NCBI RefSeq assembly: GCF_003024515.2
Contig: NZ_PYIX02000026.1
Location: 1-59,992 of the forward strand
DNA length: 59,992 nucleotides
Direction: 5' to 3'
DNA from: Acinetobacter sichuanensis
GTDB lineage: Bacteria; Pseudomonadota; Gammaproteobacteria; Pseudomonadales; Moraxellaceae
Shown here: positions 29,262 through 37,707 of the stretch, piece after piece
How the letters are laid out: every line of letters begins with the position of its first letter
Position numbering within the stretch: position 1 is the first letter of the stretch
The notes under the pieces: model-generated
What the model was told of the DNA's origin: nothing
What the model saw: only the letters and a program-made list of their open reading frames with translations
Databases searched by the model: none
Program-made: the position numbers and the translations under genes

Positions 29262-29291
29262 AAAAAACCGAGCTAAAAAGCTCGGTTTTTT
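29262..29291. terminator. bidirectional rho-independent terminator
   Basis: AAAAAACCGAGCT and AGCTCGGTTTTTT form a perfect 13-bp stem with an AAAA loop, between the convergent hypothetical gene and purC. Confidence 0.92.
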
Positions 29292-29310
29292 GAAGAATCA
29301 GAATCTAAGA

Positions 29311-30030
29311 TTAGATGTCTGAAAGATCTACACCAATACGTGCAGCAACTTCTTCATAAGCTTCAACAACACCACCTAAACCTTGACGGAAACGGTCTTT
29401 GTCGAGTTTTTTCTTAGTGTCTTTATCCCATAAACGGCAACCGTCTGGAGAGAACTCATCACCTAAAACGATACGGTCATGGAACACACCAAATTCAAGT
29501 TTGAAGTCAACAAGAAGCATGTTGCCTTGAGCGAACAAATCTTTAAGCACAACATTCACTTTTTGAGTGAGTTCTTTCATTTGTGCCAATTGTTCAGCAT
29601 TCGCCCAACCTAAAGCAATCGCTTGAGACTCGTTCACCATTGGATCGCCTAAAGCGTCATCTTTGAAGAACAACTCAAATGTAGGAGGAGTCAGTTCTAA
29701 ACCTTCTTCAACACCTAAACGACGGCATAATGAACCCGCAGCATAGTTACGCATTACGCATTCTACAGGGATCATTTGTAATTTTTTCACTAAAACTTCA
29801 GTTGGAGAAAGAAGTTTTTCAAAGTGAGTTTCGATACCAGCCGCAGCCAATTTTTCCATGATAAAGGCATTAAAACGGTTATTCACCTTACCTTTACGAT
29901 CTAGTTGCTCTATTTTTTCGCCATTAAATGCTGAAGCATCGTCACGGAAAACTAGAATTAGATGATCTGCGCTATCTGTTTCATAAACGGATTTCGCTTT
30001 ACCAGTATAGAGCAAGGTTTGTTTTAACAT
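29311..30030 (-). CDS. purC: phosphoribosylaminoimidazole-succinocarboxamide synthase
   Basis: PurC joins aspartate to CAIR in purine synthesis (SAICAR synthetase). The 239 residues match the family throughout: [61 protein letters not shown] and [12 protein letters not shown]. It is the last gene of the minus-strand cluster dapA-bamC-purC, an order also found in E. coli. Confidence 0.97.
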   Translation of the reverse strand: MLKQTLLYTGKAKSVYETDSADHLILVFRDDASAFNGEKIEQLDRKGKVNNRFNAFIMEKLAAAGIETHFEKLLSPTEVLVKKLQMIPVECVMRNYAAGSLCRRLGVEEGLELTPPTFELFFKDDALGDPMVNESQAIALGWANAEQLAQMKELTQKVNVVLKDLFAQGNMLLVDFKLEFGVFHDRIVLGDEFSPDGCRLWDKDTKKKLDKDRFRQGLGGVVEAYEEVAARIGVDLSDI

Positions 30031-30067
30031 GGGGGAACCTTTTGCAAAAAAAAATTGCCTAGAACGA

Positions 30068-30676
30068 CTAGGCTGGCCAGTTTTGGTATATCTGGGTCAA
30101 CACTTCCGCAGCTTGGTCTTTATCTGCAAAAGAGTTGTTCGCATTAAACAAAGCAATGGTATTACTTGAGCCTACAGAAGTCATTTTTAATACATAACTG
30201 GTATTATCGAGTTTAAATGTAACTTCCGTCACATTTTTACTTTGCCCAATGATGTTGTAATTTAGACTATTGAGGGTTGCTAATGCATACCGCCAAATTA
30301 TAGCAGAATCTCCATCAACTTTAAGCAGTGGATTCGCATTTCCATCAGTTAAAAGTTGTGGGCGACTTACCGCTGTCGCAGTATCATTATTGCTTTGTGT
30401 TACGGAATTTGTTTGCGTAAACTCTGGACGAGGTACGTCATAGCGATTGCCGCGCTTGTTTTCAAACTTAGGAGCATGTTGAATCGCAAGCGGGTCAACC
30501 ACTGGAGCTGGATACAATGGCGTTGATGGTCTAATCGTTGTGCCTTGAGGGTATTTAAGCAGTTGCACATCAGTTGTATTTTTATAGTCTAAAGAACCAT
30601 TTTTGATTCCTAAAGAACTACAACCCGCTAAACTTAAAGTTAACAGGGCAAGGGTTAAACCAAAACGTAATTGCAT
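30068..30676 (-). CDS. bamC: outer-membrane assembly lipoprotein, BamC-like
   Basis: 202 residues with lipobox SLAGC (residues 15-19). Most of the N-terminal half is low-complexity and rich in Pro, Asn and Thr, as in the unstructured BamD-binding segment of BamC. A single helix-grip domain follows ([20 protein letters not shown] to the end). E. coli BamC is about 344 residues with two such domains, so this is a short, diverged form. The identification rests mainly on its place between dapA and purC and on the lipoprotein signal. Confidence 0.75.
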   Translation of the reverse strand: MQLRFGLTLALLTLSLAGCSSLGIKNGSLDYKNTTDVQLLKYPQGTTIRPSTPLYPAPVVDPLAIQHAPKFENKRGNRYDVPRPEFTQTNSVTQSNNDTATAVSRPQLLTDGNANPLLKVDGDSAIIWRYALATLNSLNYNIIGQSKNVTEVTFKLDNTSYVLKMTSVGSSNTIALFNANNSFADKDQAAEVLTQIYQNWPA

Positions 30677-30691
30677 AATACTAAGCTCTTA

Positions 30692-31585
30692 TTAAATGAC
30701 ACCCGCTGCTTTGAGTTCGTCACGCAGAGGAGTGCGGTATTGTTCTGCAAGCGGAGTTAATGGTAGGCGGATACCTGTACCAATTAGTCCCATTTCATGT
30801 AGTGCCCATTTCACTGGAATTGGGTTCGATTCACAAAATAGAATATTGTTTAATTTTGCAACTTGAGCATCTTTTGCTTTTGCTGTATCCATTTCACCTG
30901 CGATTGCAGCAGCACAAAGTTCGCTCATAATTTTAGGTGCAATATTTGCTGTAACAGAAATATTTCCTTGCGCACCTGCAGCGATTAGGTCACATGCAGT
31001 TGCATCATCACCTGAATACACTGCCATATTTTTACCTTTTAGCGCATTAATCAGTTCTGTACCACGTGGTACATCACCTGTAGCGTCTTTAATGCCAACA
31101 ATTTGAGGAAGATCAGCTAAACGAATCGCTGTTTCGTTTTGTAAATCTACACCTGTACGACCTGGTACGTTATAAAGAATGATTGGTAAATCTACAGCTG
31201 CTGCCACTGCTTTATAATGTTGGTATAAACCTTCCTGAGTTGGTTTATTATAATAAGGTGTCACTAAAAGAGCGGCATCTGCGCCGAGTTCTTTTGCTTC
31301 TTTGGTGAGCTCAATAGCTTCATGTGTTGAGTTTGCACCAGTACCGGCAATAATTGGAATACGTTTATTGGCAACACGGATAATTTCTTTAATTACTTCT
31401 GTGTGTTCTGCCATGCTAAGCGTTGATGCTTCGCCAGTTGTACCGACGGCAACAATGCTATTAGTGCCTTGTTCTATGTGCCACTCAACCAGCTTCTCGA
31501 GACCCTTCCAATCTACGCTGCCATCTTCTAACATTGGGGTGACGATTGCGACAATTGAGCCTTGAATCTGTGCTTGCTGAGTCAT
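30692..31585 (-). CDS. dapA: 4-hydroxy-tetrahydrodipicolinate synthase
   Basis: DapA condenses pyruvate with aspartate semialdehyde, the first committed step of the diaminopimelate/lysine branch. In 297 residues: GSIVAIVTPM at the start, VGTTGEASTLS, YYNKPTQEGLYQHY with the conserved Tyr, the Schiff-base Lys in GIKDATGD (near 166) and VYSGDDATA. The longer frame starting 30 codons upstream is not typical; MTQQAQIQGS is the natural start. It is first in the operon with bamC and purC. Confidence 0.97.
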   Translation of the reverse strand: MTQQAQIQGSIVAIVTPMLEDGSVDWKGLEKLVEWHIEQGTNSIVAVGTTGEASTLSMAEHTEVIKEIIRVANKRIPIIAGTGANSTHEAIELTKEAKELGADAALLVTPYYNKPTQEGLYQHYKAVAAAVDLPIILYNVPGRTGVDLQNETAIRLADLPQIVGIKDATGDVPRGTELINALKGKNMAVYSGDDATACDLIAAGAQGNISVTANIAPKIMSELCAAAIAGEMDTAKAKDAQVAKLNNILFCESNPIPVKWALHEMGLIGTGIRLPLTPLAEQYRTPLRDELKAAGVI

Positions 31586-32276
31586 TTTGAAAAAATATCC
31601 TATGTGTCCATCCGCATATACTGATTTAAAAATAAGATTGGGATGGTTGCAGTATTTTGATTTGAGCAAAAACAATCACTTTAATAATTGCATATTGCTT
31701 ACGCAAATTATGACTGATTCAGCGATTGAGAACAATATACTTTATTCAAAGCATGGAAATTCTTTAAAAAAAGCAACAAATAACTCACAGTTTAAGCTTC
31801 ATATTCTACTTTTATCAGCGACTTCTTAGGTCTAAGTAAAATTAGAGAGATTCAAAATGCGCTAAATCAAACTTTTAGCTCAACTATCTTAACAAAAAGT
31901 CAATCATGAAGATTTAGAGTTTTTAAAGATGATAAAAGACACAATTATTCTTAGATTTTTTACTTTTTTTAGCTAAAATTTTGATCATGGCAAAAATATT
32001 GAGTGTTTTTTTATATAGGAGGTATTTTGACTTGTTCTTAGATGGTGAGAATTTGTTCTTTAATTGTGTTTTAACTACTCTATTTTATGGCTTAAAGAGA
32101 TAGATTTTAGCGTGATTTATTGCTTTTTAAACTTATTAAATTTTTATTAAAAATAATTTATTTATTTTAAATTTCTGATTTAAACCAATATTCTACGACC
32201 TTTAGATAGTTATTTTGCAAAATATTTTTCTAGATGATGATTCATTCGATAATATTTTGTAAAAGGACTTTTCAAT
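31586..32276. other. 691-bp intergenic region
   Basis: Divergent promoters of dapA and of the MFS gene must lie here. It is strongly AT-rich with no convincing long gene. Two things stand out: a perfect AGGAGGT at 32017-32023 in front of a 23-codon TTG frame, and a palindrome ATTTTGCAAAAT near 32211 followed by AATATTTTGTAAAA near 32250, just before the MFS start. The latter could be an operator. No tRNA or riboswitch was recognised. Confidence 0.55.
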
Positions 32277-33488
32277 ATGGATCGATCAGCCGATTTAGAT
32301 AAAAAACATGCCACCATTACGGTGCTGATTTGTTTTTTAATCGCAGTGATTGAAGGATTAGATATTCAAGCAGCAGGTATCGCAGCAGCAGGTATTCGAG
32401 AGCATTTTGCTTTAGACAGTTCACAATTGGGCGTATTTTTTAGTGCAGGCATTTTGGGATTATTGCCCGGCGCATTAGTGGGTGGTCGTTTTGCTGACCG
32501 TATTGGTCGTAAAAAAGTTTTGATTTGGTCTACAGCAGTATTTGCAGTTTTTACTTTATGTACTGTATGGGTAAATAGTTTCCAAAGTTTATTGGCAGTT
32601 CGGTTTTTGGCAGGTGCTGGTTTAGGTGCTGCAATGCCTATTTTAATTACGCTGGCGTCAGAGGCAGTGTCTCCTGAAAACCGTGGACGTGCAGTAGGTT
32701 TGATGTATTGTGGTATGCCTGTTGGCGCTGCAATTTTATCTTTGGTTGCAAGCACTAATTTTGGTGCAGAATGGAAAAATATTTTCTATTTAGGTGGTTT
32801 ATTACCGATTATTGTTATTCCAATTATGATTCTATTTTTGCCAGAATCTAAAGAATATTTAAAAACGCAAAATAACAATACGAATGAGGTTACGCCTCAA
32901 GCTTCATTTAAAGATCTATTTAATACGCAAAATTTTGTCCGTACTCTTCTGATTTGGGTGAGTTACTTCTTCACTTTGATGGTGGTTTACATCATGTTGA
33001 GTTGGTTGCCATCATTATTTACTGAACTAGGTTTCACACGTAAAGAAGGTGCAACAGCACAGTTTTACTTTATGGTCAGTGCAACAGTTGGTACTGTAAT
33101 CTTAGGAATGTTAACGGATCGCTGGAAAAAGACCTATGTCATTGTATTAATGTATGGCGGTATTTTGGCAGGTTTATTTGCTTTAAATGCAGCAGGTTCA
33201 TTGACTCAAATGTATATGGCTTCTGCATTGGTTGGTGCATTTGTGATTGGTTGTCAAGGTGTACTCTATGCGTTTGGCAGTATTGTATATCCCACTGCGG
33301 TACGTGGTACAGGAGTAGGTATGGCTTCAGCGGTGGGGCGTATAGGTGCAATGCTCGGACCCGCGATCGCAGGTCAACTTCTTGCAGCAGGTTTTGGTGC
33401 AGCAGGGGTAATTTCAGCAGCGATTCCTTGTATTGTTATTTCAGCTATTTTTATGCTGATTTTAATTCAACGACTAAAAAGTGAATAA
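32277..33488 (+). CDS. MFS transporter, aromatic acid:H+ symporter type (MhpT/PcaK-like)
   Basis: 403 residues with 12 membrane helices. Helix 1 carries the AAHS signature IAVIEGLDIQAAG, with its key Asp. The loop 2-3 motif GRFADRIGRKKVLI and the loop 8-9 motif GMLTDRWKK are complete. The group imports aromatic acids such as 4-hydroxybenzoate, vanillate or hydroxyphenylpropionate with protons; the exact substrate is unknown. A GGA site precedes the ATG. No aromatic catabolic genes are adjacent, so it acts as an orphan permease. Confidence 0.9.
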   Translation: MDRSADLDKKHATITVLICFLIAVIEGLDIQAAGIAAAGIREHFALDSSQLGVFFSAGILGLLPGALVGGRFADRIGRKKVLIWSTAVFAVFTLCTVWVNSFQSLLAVRFLAGAGLGAAMPILITLASEAVSPENRGRAVGLMYCGMPVGAAILSLVASTNFGAEWKNIFYLGGLLPIIVIPIMILFLPESKEYLKTQNNNTNEVTPQASFKDLFNTQNFVRTLLIWVSYFFTLMVVYIMLSWLPSLFTELGFTRKEGATAQFYFMVSATVGTVILGMLTDRWKKTYVIVLMYGGILAGLFALNAAGSLTQMYMASALVGAFVIGCQGVLYAFGSIVYPTAVRGTGVGMASAVGRIGAMLGPAIAGQLLAAGFGAAGVISAAIPCIVISAIFMLILIQRLKSE

Positions 33489-33504
33489 GATCAAAATATA
33501 TTTA

Positions 33505-33528
33505 AGCCCACAATGATGTGGGTTTTTT
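33505..33528 (+). terminator. rho-independent terminator of the MFS gene
   Basis: CCCACA and TGTGGG form a stem with an ATGA loop, followed by TTTTTT, 18 bases after the stop. Confidence 0.88.
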
Positions 33529-33621
33529 ATAGACTTCATTTTTATAAAAATGGTCAATTGAGGCAATGTACTGAATTTTTTGTAATATGCTAAAGTGAAG
33601 TAAAATATTAAGTTAAGAAAG

Positions 33622-34263
33622 ATGGATATGCAGCATAATTCGGTACTCATTGTGGTGGATGTGCAAAATGGTTTTACGTCTGGGGGAAATTTAGCCGTTG
33701 CCCATGCAGAACAGATTATTCCAACCATTAATCAACTGGCACAACATTTTAATAATATTGTTTTGACCCAAGACTGGCATCCTGCCAATCATATTTCTTT
33801 TGCAGAAAATCATCCGAATAAAAAAGCTTACGATACGATTCAACTGGCATATGGCACACAGGTGTTATGGGCGACTCATTGTGTGCAAGGCACGCATGAT
33901 GCTGAATTTCATCCTGATTTAAATATTCCACAAGCACAGTTGGTGATTCGTAAAGGTTTTAATGCTCAGATTGACAGTTATTCAGCATTTATGGAAGCAG
34001 ATCATAAAACGACAACAGGACTGGCGGGTTATTTGAAAGAGCGTGGTATAGATACAGTTTATATTGTTGGGATTGCCACAGATTTTTGTGTGGCATGGAC
34101 AGCAATGGATGCTGCGAAACTAGGTTTTAAAACTTTTGTGATTTCTGATGCGACCAAAGCGATTGATTGGCAAGGTTCTTTACAACATGCATGGCAAGAA
34201 ATGCTGGCAGCAGGCGTAAAACGTGTTGTGGCAAAGCAGATTTTAGAGACAGAAAATTTGTGA
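33622..34263 (+). CDS. pncA: nicotinamidase
   Basis: PncA converts nicotinamide to nicotinate for NAD salvage. 213 residues: catalytic Asp in LIVVDVQNGF, metal ligands in TQDWHPANHISF, catalytic Lys in VIRKGF and the nucleophile Cys in VGIATDFCVAWTAMDA. The N-terminus could instead be the ATG at 33628, which has better spacing to the AAGAAAG ribosome site. It is a single gene between two transporter genes. Confidence 0.93.
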   Translation: MDMQHNSVLIVVDVQNGFTSGGNLAVAHAEQIIPTINQLAQHFNNIVLTQDWHPANHISFAENHPNKKAYDTIQLAYGTQVLWATHCVQGTHDAEFHPDLNIPQAQLVIRKGFNAQIDSYSAFMEADHKTTTGLAGYLKERGIDTVYIVGIATDFCVAWTAMDAAKLGFKTFVISDATKAIDWQGSLQHAWQEMLAAGVKRVVAKQILETENL

Positions 34264-34350
34264 TAATCCAGAAAAAAATACTGAGTGGTATAAAGTTCTA
34301 TTAAAATCTGACAAATCTGGGACAATTAAAAAAGATTCAGGACGGACTTT

Positions 34351-35346
34351 ATGGCAGCCATTTTACGTTTTAGTCAGTTTGTGCAAAAGACCTTCGCGCT
34401 TTGGGTGGTGGTCTTTGCATTGATTGCGCTGTGTTTTCCTGCCGCATTTGTATGGTTAAAAGCCTATATTCCGTGGGTGTTAGGCATTATCATGCTCGGA
34501 ATGGGCATGACCATGACCGTAGATGATTTCAAAGGTGTGTTGCAAAATCCCAAAGCTGTGCTAATTGGTGTAGTTGCTCAGTTTGTGATTATGCCAAGCT
34601 TGGCTTATCTGCTTTGCAAGTTATTGCAGTTGCCTGCTGAAATTGCAGTAGGTGTTATTTTGGTGGGTTGCTGTCCTGGTGGTACAGCCTCCAATGTCAT
34701 TGCTTATATGGCTAAAGCCAATACCGCCTTATCGGTTGCTTGTACTTCTATTTCAACATTTTTAGCCCCGATTTTAACCCCCACGATTTTTTATTTGTTG
34801 GCGAGTCAATGGATTCCGATCGATGCTGGTTCAATGTTTATTGATATTCTGAAAGTGGTGATTTTCCCCATTATTTTAGGGGTGACACTGAGAACGTTCT
34901 TCAAACAAAAAACTGAACAATATATTCAAATCATGCCTTTGGTATCGGTGATTGCCATCGTGGTGATTGTGGCGGCGATTATTGCAGCCAGTAAGGCATC
35001 TATTTTGCAATCGGGTTTGTTGATTTTGGTTGTGGTGATCTTACATAACAGTTTGGGTTTTTTACTAGGTTATTGGGCAAGTCGCTTATTGAAATTACCT
35101 TATCTAGATGCCAAAGCTGTCTCGATTGAAGTCGGTATGCAAAACTCTGGTTTAGGTGTGACTTTAGCAGCGATTCATTTTGCAGCTTCACCTATAGCTG
35201 CGGTACCTAGCGCAATATTTAGTCTATGGCACAATATTTCTGGACCTGCATTGGCAACTTATTGGGCATCTAAGGCAGATAAAATGGCACAAAATACCAT
35301 AGAAAACGATTTAGAAAATCCATCAGAAAATCAGCATAGACATTAA
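34351..35346 (+). CDS. bile acid:sodium symporter (BASS) family transporter
   Basis: 331 residues with about ten membrane helices. The signature IMLGMGMTMTVDDFKGVLQNPKAV is in the first half, and the sodium-site crossing region GCCPGGTASNVIAYMAKAN is well preserved, as is EVGMQNSGLG. Bacterial members take up small organic acids such as ketopantoate (PanS) or pyruvate rather than bile acids. The C-terminus is a short polar tail. It follows pncA by 87 bases and a hairpin terminator follows it. Confidence 0.9.
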   Translation: MAAILRFSQFVQKTFALWVVVFALIALCFPAAFVWLKAYIPWVLGIIMLGMGMTMTVDDFKGVLQNPKAVLIGVVAQFVIMPSLAYLLCKLLQLPAEIAVGVILVGCCPGGTASNVIAYMAKANTALSVACTSISTFLAPILTPTIFYLLASQWIPIDAGSMFIDILKVVIFPIILGVTLRTFFKQKTEQYIQIMPLVSVIAIVVIVAAIIAASKASILQSGLLILVVVILHNSLGFLLGYWASRLLKLPYLDAKAVSIEVGMQNSGLGVTLAAIHFAASPIAAVPSAIFSLWHNISGPALATYWASKADKMAQNTIENDLENPSENQHRH

Positions 35347-35367
35347 CGCCTTGAAGCTACAGCATTG

Positions 35368-35393
35368 AAGAGCATCTATGCGCTCTTTTTTTA
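35368..35393. terminator. terminator after the BASS transporter
   Basis: AAGAGC/GCTCTT stem with an 8-base loop and a run of seven T's, between converging genes. Confidence 0.8.
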
Positions 35394-35858
35394 TAGACTT
35401 TTTAATGGGTTTAAAAACTCATCTTCGGTCATGACTTTAAAACCATATTGCTCAAGTAAGGCTGTCGTAACACCTTTACCGTGAATTTTGTTTCCTGAAA
35501 ATGAACCATCATAAATCCATGTAGAACCACAGGAAGGGCTATTTGCCTTGAGAATGACATGTGTGACTTGATGATGTTGGGTGAGTTTTAATGTTTTTTC
35601 TGCACCTTGAATAAAAGCCTGAGTCACATCATTACCTTGTGTATCAATGACTTTAGCTTGTCCTTTGAGTACTGCATGTCCATCACCACCGACAATTTCA
35701 GCGGCAGCGCGAGGTGTGCTGAGTCCACCTGAAACTTCGGGGCAAATCATGATGGCTTGACCTGTTTTAAGCAAAGATTTAAGTTGAGTATGTAAACAGT
35801 TTTGACCGTCATAACGAACATTTTCACCAACAAGGCAGGCACTAATTAAATATTTCAT
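35391..35858 (-). CDS. DUF523 protein (YbbK-like)
   Basis: 155 residues with all conserved features of DUF523: ISACLVGENVRYDGQNC at the N-terminus, CPEVSGGLSTPR (near 40) and LKANSPSCG (near 105). The four conserved Cys residues suggest a metal or Fe-S site. The biochemical role is unknown; related domains occur with 2-thiouracil desulfidase. It converges on the BASS gene and is the last host gene before the mobile region. Confidence 0.9.
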   Translation of the reverse strand: MKYLISACLVGENVRYDGQNCLHTQLKSLLKTGQAIMICPEVSGGLSTPRAAAEIVGGDGHAVLKGQAKVIDTQGNDVTQAFIQGAEKTLKLTQHHQVTHVILKANSPSCGSTWIYDGSFSGNKIHGKGVTTALLEQYGFKVMTEDEFLNPLKSL

Positions 35859-36006
35859 CTTGTGTAAATAAGTGGATAAATAAAAAGAAAAATTAAATAA
35901 AAATATATAGCAATTTTTGATTATAATCCTTATTTTAAATATGGTTTATTTCAAATATATTAAAATCATAGATTTAATTATTAGATTATACCATTCTTTA
36001 CGCCAC

Positions 36007-36954
36007 TCTCAACTTTTAATTAGGTTTCCCAACTGTAAAGGAGGATGACCTAATTGAGAGTTTAAAATAACTGAAACTGTATGCGAAAGAATTTTTCGCG
36101 TGATCCGATGGGTTAAATGCCATAGATCTCTAGCCCTTACTTTTTGGATATTAAATTGCTCTGTAAGTTGTCCTATAACTGTTTCTATTTTTCTTCGAGC
36201 TTTCATAAGTATTCTCATTGCTTCTTTAGAGCGATGATCAACCATATTGCGTCTAAATGGTGTTTGTAAATCAACATGTTGTAAATAATAATATTCTTTC
36301 AATTCAGGTCTTATATACCCTTTATCTGCACCAAGCAGACCATGAGTGTTTTGTGTGATTTCAGGGGCAATATCTCGCTCATCGCAGTTAGCTGGAGCAA
36401 ACGTATAATCTGTAATCATTCCTGAAAAATTAATGACGATATGACCTCTAAAACCATAATATTTCTCTTGCTTGGCAGCACAGTCGCTAAATCCAGCATT
36501 GGCTTTAAAATTCTTATGCTTCTTTGCTCGAGCATAACGACAAACAGGGATAGGGAAGCCGTCAATAAAATGAATATTATCGCACATATAGGTTTGTTTG
36601 AGTTTTTTCATAATTTGCTGATTAACTCCCCATAGATTTGCACAGTGTTTACAAAAATTAGGATAAGAACCCAATTTTGGAAACCAATCTAAGTAATTGT
36701 GTTTAAAGTATTGCCATATATTTTTATCAGAATCTAGTCCTAAAAACTCGCCTACGATTTGAATTGTGATGATTTCTAAATCAGTTAAAGTAGGGGGAAA
36801 CCCTCGTGTTTTTAATGGCTTAGTAACAATCTGTGGATATAAAGAGTCTATAAATAAGTAAACAGAAATGATAAAATCGTGAATGGACATAACATAAAAT
36901 GGTTTTCTTGGTCGAAATCTAAATTGTGTTATGTCCTTTTTATTTCAAGGGGTT
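36007..36954 (-). mobile_element. IS982-family insertion sequence, cut near one end by a Tn7-like transposon
   Basis: The left end carries TCTCAACTTT at 36007-36016, overlapping the transposase stop. Its complement AAAGTTGAGA appears at 50970-50979, immediately beyond the transposon. If 36960-50972 (the transposon with one copy of its target duplication) is taken out, the IS would be about 960 bp with these inverted ends. IS982-family elements are about 1 kb. The inverted repeats are short (10 bp perfect) and no clear target duplication of the IS itself is visible, so the exact ends are uncertain. Confidence 0.7.
36009..36890 (-). CDS. IS982-family transposase
   Basis: 293 residues, apparently complete. 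The DDE residues are placed as in IS982: Asp in IHFIDGFPIPVCRYARAKKHK (near 112), Asp in LLGADKGYI (near 195) and Glu in ARRKIETVIGQL (near 240). The start ATG and the ending inside the inverted repeat fit a one-ORF IS of about 1 kb. The gene itself is undamaged; the nearby transposon entered the non-coding DNA upstream of its start. Confidence 0.93.
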   Translation of the reverse strand: MSIHDFIISVYLFIDSLYPQIVTKPLKTRGFPPTLTDLEIITIQIVGEFLGLDSDKNIWQYFKHNYLDWFPKLGSYPNFCKHCANLWGVNQQIMKKLKQTYMCDNIHFIDGFPIPVCRYARAKKHKNFKANAGFSDCAAKQEKYYGFRGHIVINFSGMITDYTFAPANCDERDIAPEITQNTHGLLGADKGYIRPELKEYYYLQHVDLQTPFRRNMVDHRSKEAMRILMKARRKIETVIGQLTEQFNIQKVRARDLWHLTHRITRKILSHTVSVILNSQLGHPPLQLGNLIKS

Positions 36955-36959
36955 AGAAA
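36955..36959. repeat. left target-site duplication AGAAA of the Tn7-like element
   Basis: AGAAA directly before the terminal TGT at 36960. The identical AGAAA follows the terminal ACA at 50967. Five bases is the duplication length made by Tn7-family transposases. Confidence 0.9.
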
Positions 36960-36966
36960 TGTAGAT

Positions 36967-37027
36967 TGTAGGATAAGTTTATAAAATTGTAGGAATAGCC
37001 TATAAATTATGTAGGATAAACTTATAA
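36967..37027. repeat. left-end array of three TnsB-type binding sites
   Basis: TGTAGGATAAGTTTATAA (36967-36984), TGTAGGAATAGCCTATAA (36988-37005) and TGTAGGATAAACTTATAA (37010-37027) are copies of one 18-base site, all in the same orientation, at 21- and 22-base steps. Regularly spaced same-orientation sites are what TnsB binds at Tn7 ends. Confidence 0.88.
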
Positions 37028-37071
37028 AAAAGCTTATAATTTGAACAAGGAAGTTCAGGATGAGCTAGAAA

Positions 37072-37707
37072 ATGAATAGCCCTGCGCGCAAAATTCAGAA
37101 ATCTGCTGTTAAGAATATTGTTCGTTTTCCTTCAATAAAAGCGAATGATGGAAAGACAATTCTTGTTGAATCCATCTTAGAGTCGAAATATTGTCTTCAT
37201 TTAGAATTTGACACTGAGGTAGAGACATATTTTCCGCAACCTCAAAAATTTGAAGTTTCTGATAATGATGGACAATGTAATATTTATACACCTGATTTTG
37301 AAGTTGTTTATACTTCTGGTGTTAGGAAATATGTGGAGGTCAAACCCTCTGAAAATGCTCAAACTGAACACTATCAACTTCTCTTTTCTCGCTTTTCCAA
37401 TTTCTTGCATGGTACTAATACAGACTTCTTGATAGTGAGTGAAATTGAAATCTATCAGCAACCATTACTATCAAACTATGAAAAGCTTTATCAATATAAA
37501 AAGCGCCCTTTATTAAAAATGAAGAATCTTCAGCAGTGCGCCGAAGATATTAATGATTCGATGCCATTAGCACAGTTAGTGCATAGACTTGGTGACCGAG
37601 CACACTTGAGAGAAATATATTCATGGATTGCGCTAGGGTATTTGCGATTTGATATGCGTTCTGAGCCATTGAGTATGACAACAGAGGTGAAATTCGATGT
37701 CTGCTGA
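37072..37707 (+). CDS. tnsA: TnsA-like transposon endonuclease
   Basis: 211 residues. The N-terminal part is a PDDEXK-type nuclease domain with the Glu in VESILESKY, the Asp in YTPDFEV (near 83) and the E-V-K in KYVEVKPSE (near 100). The C-terminal part is a small helical domain that in TnsA contacts TnsC. TnsA cuts the 5' ends so that, together with TnsB, the element leaves by cut-and-paste. The frame is intact. tnsB begins 11 bases before this gene stops. Confidence 0.88.
   Translation: MNSPARKIQKSAVKNIVRFPSIKANDGKTILVESILESKYCLHLEFDTEVETYFPQPQKFEVSDNDGQCNIYTPDFEVVYTSGVRKYVEVKPSENAQTEHYQLLFSRFSNFLHGTNTDFLIVSEIEIYQQPLLSNYEKLYQYKKRPLLKMKNLQQCAEDINDSMPLAQLVHRLGDRAHLREIYSWIALGYLRFDMRSEPLSMTTEVKFDVC

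Noticed and set aside
31587..31829. 80-codon frame divergent from dapA
   Set aside because: It overlaps the dapA promoter region, has no ribosome site and no recognisable protein features.
36009..36890. IS982 transposase as part of the Tn7-like element
   Set aside because: It lies outside the left terminus at 36960 and outside the AGAAA duplication, so it belongs to the older target DNA.
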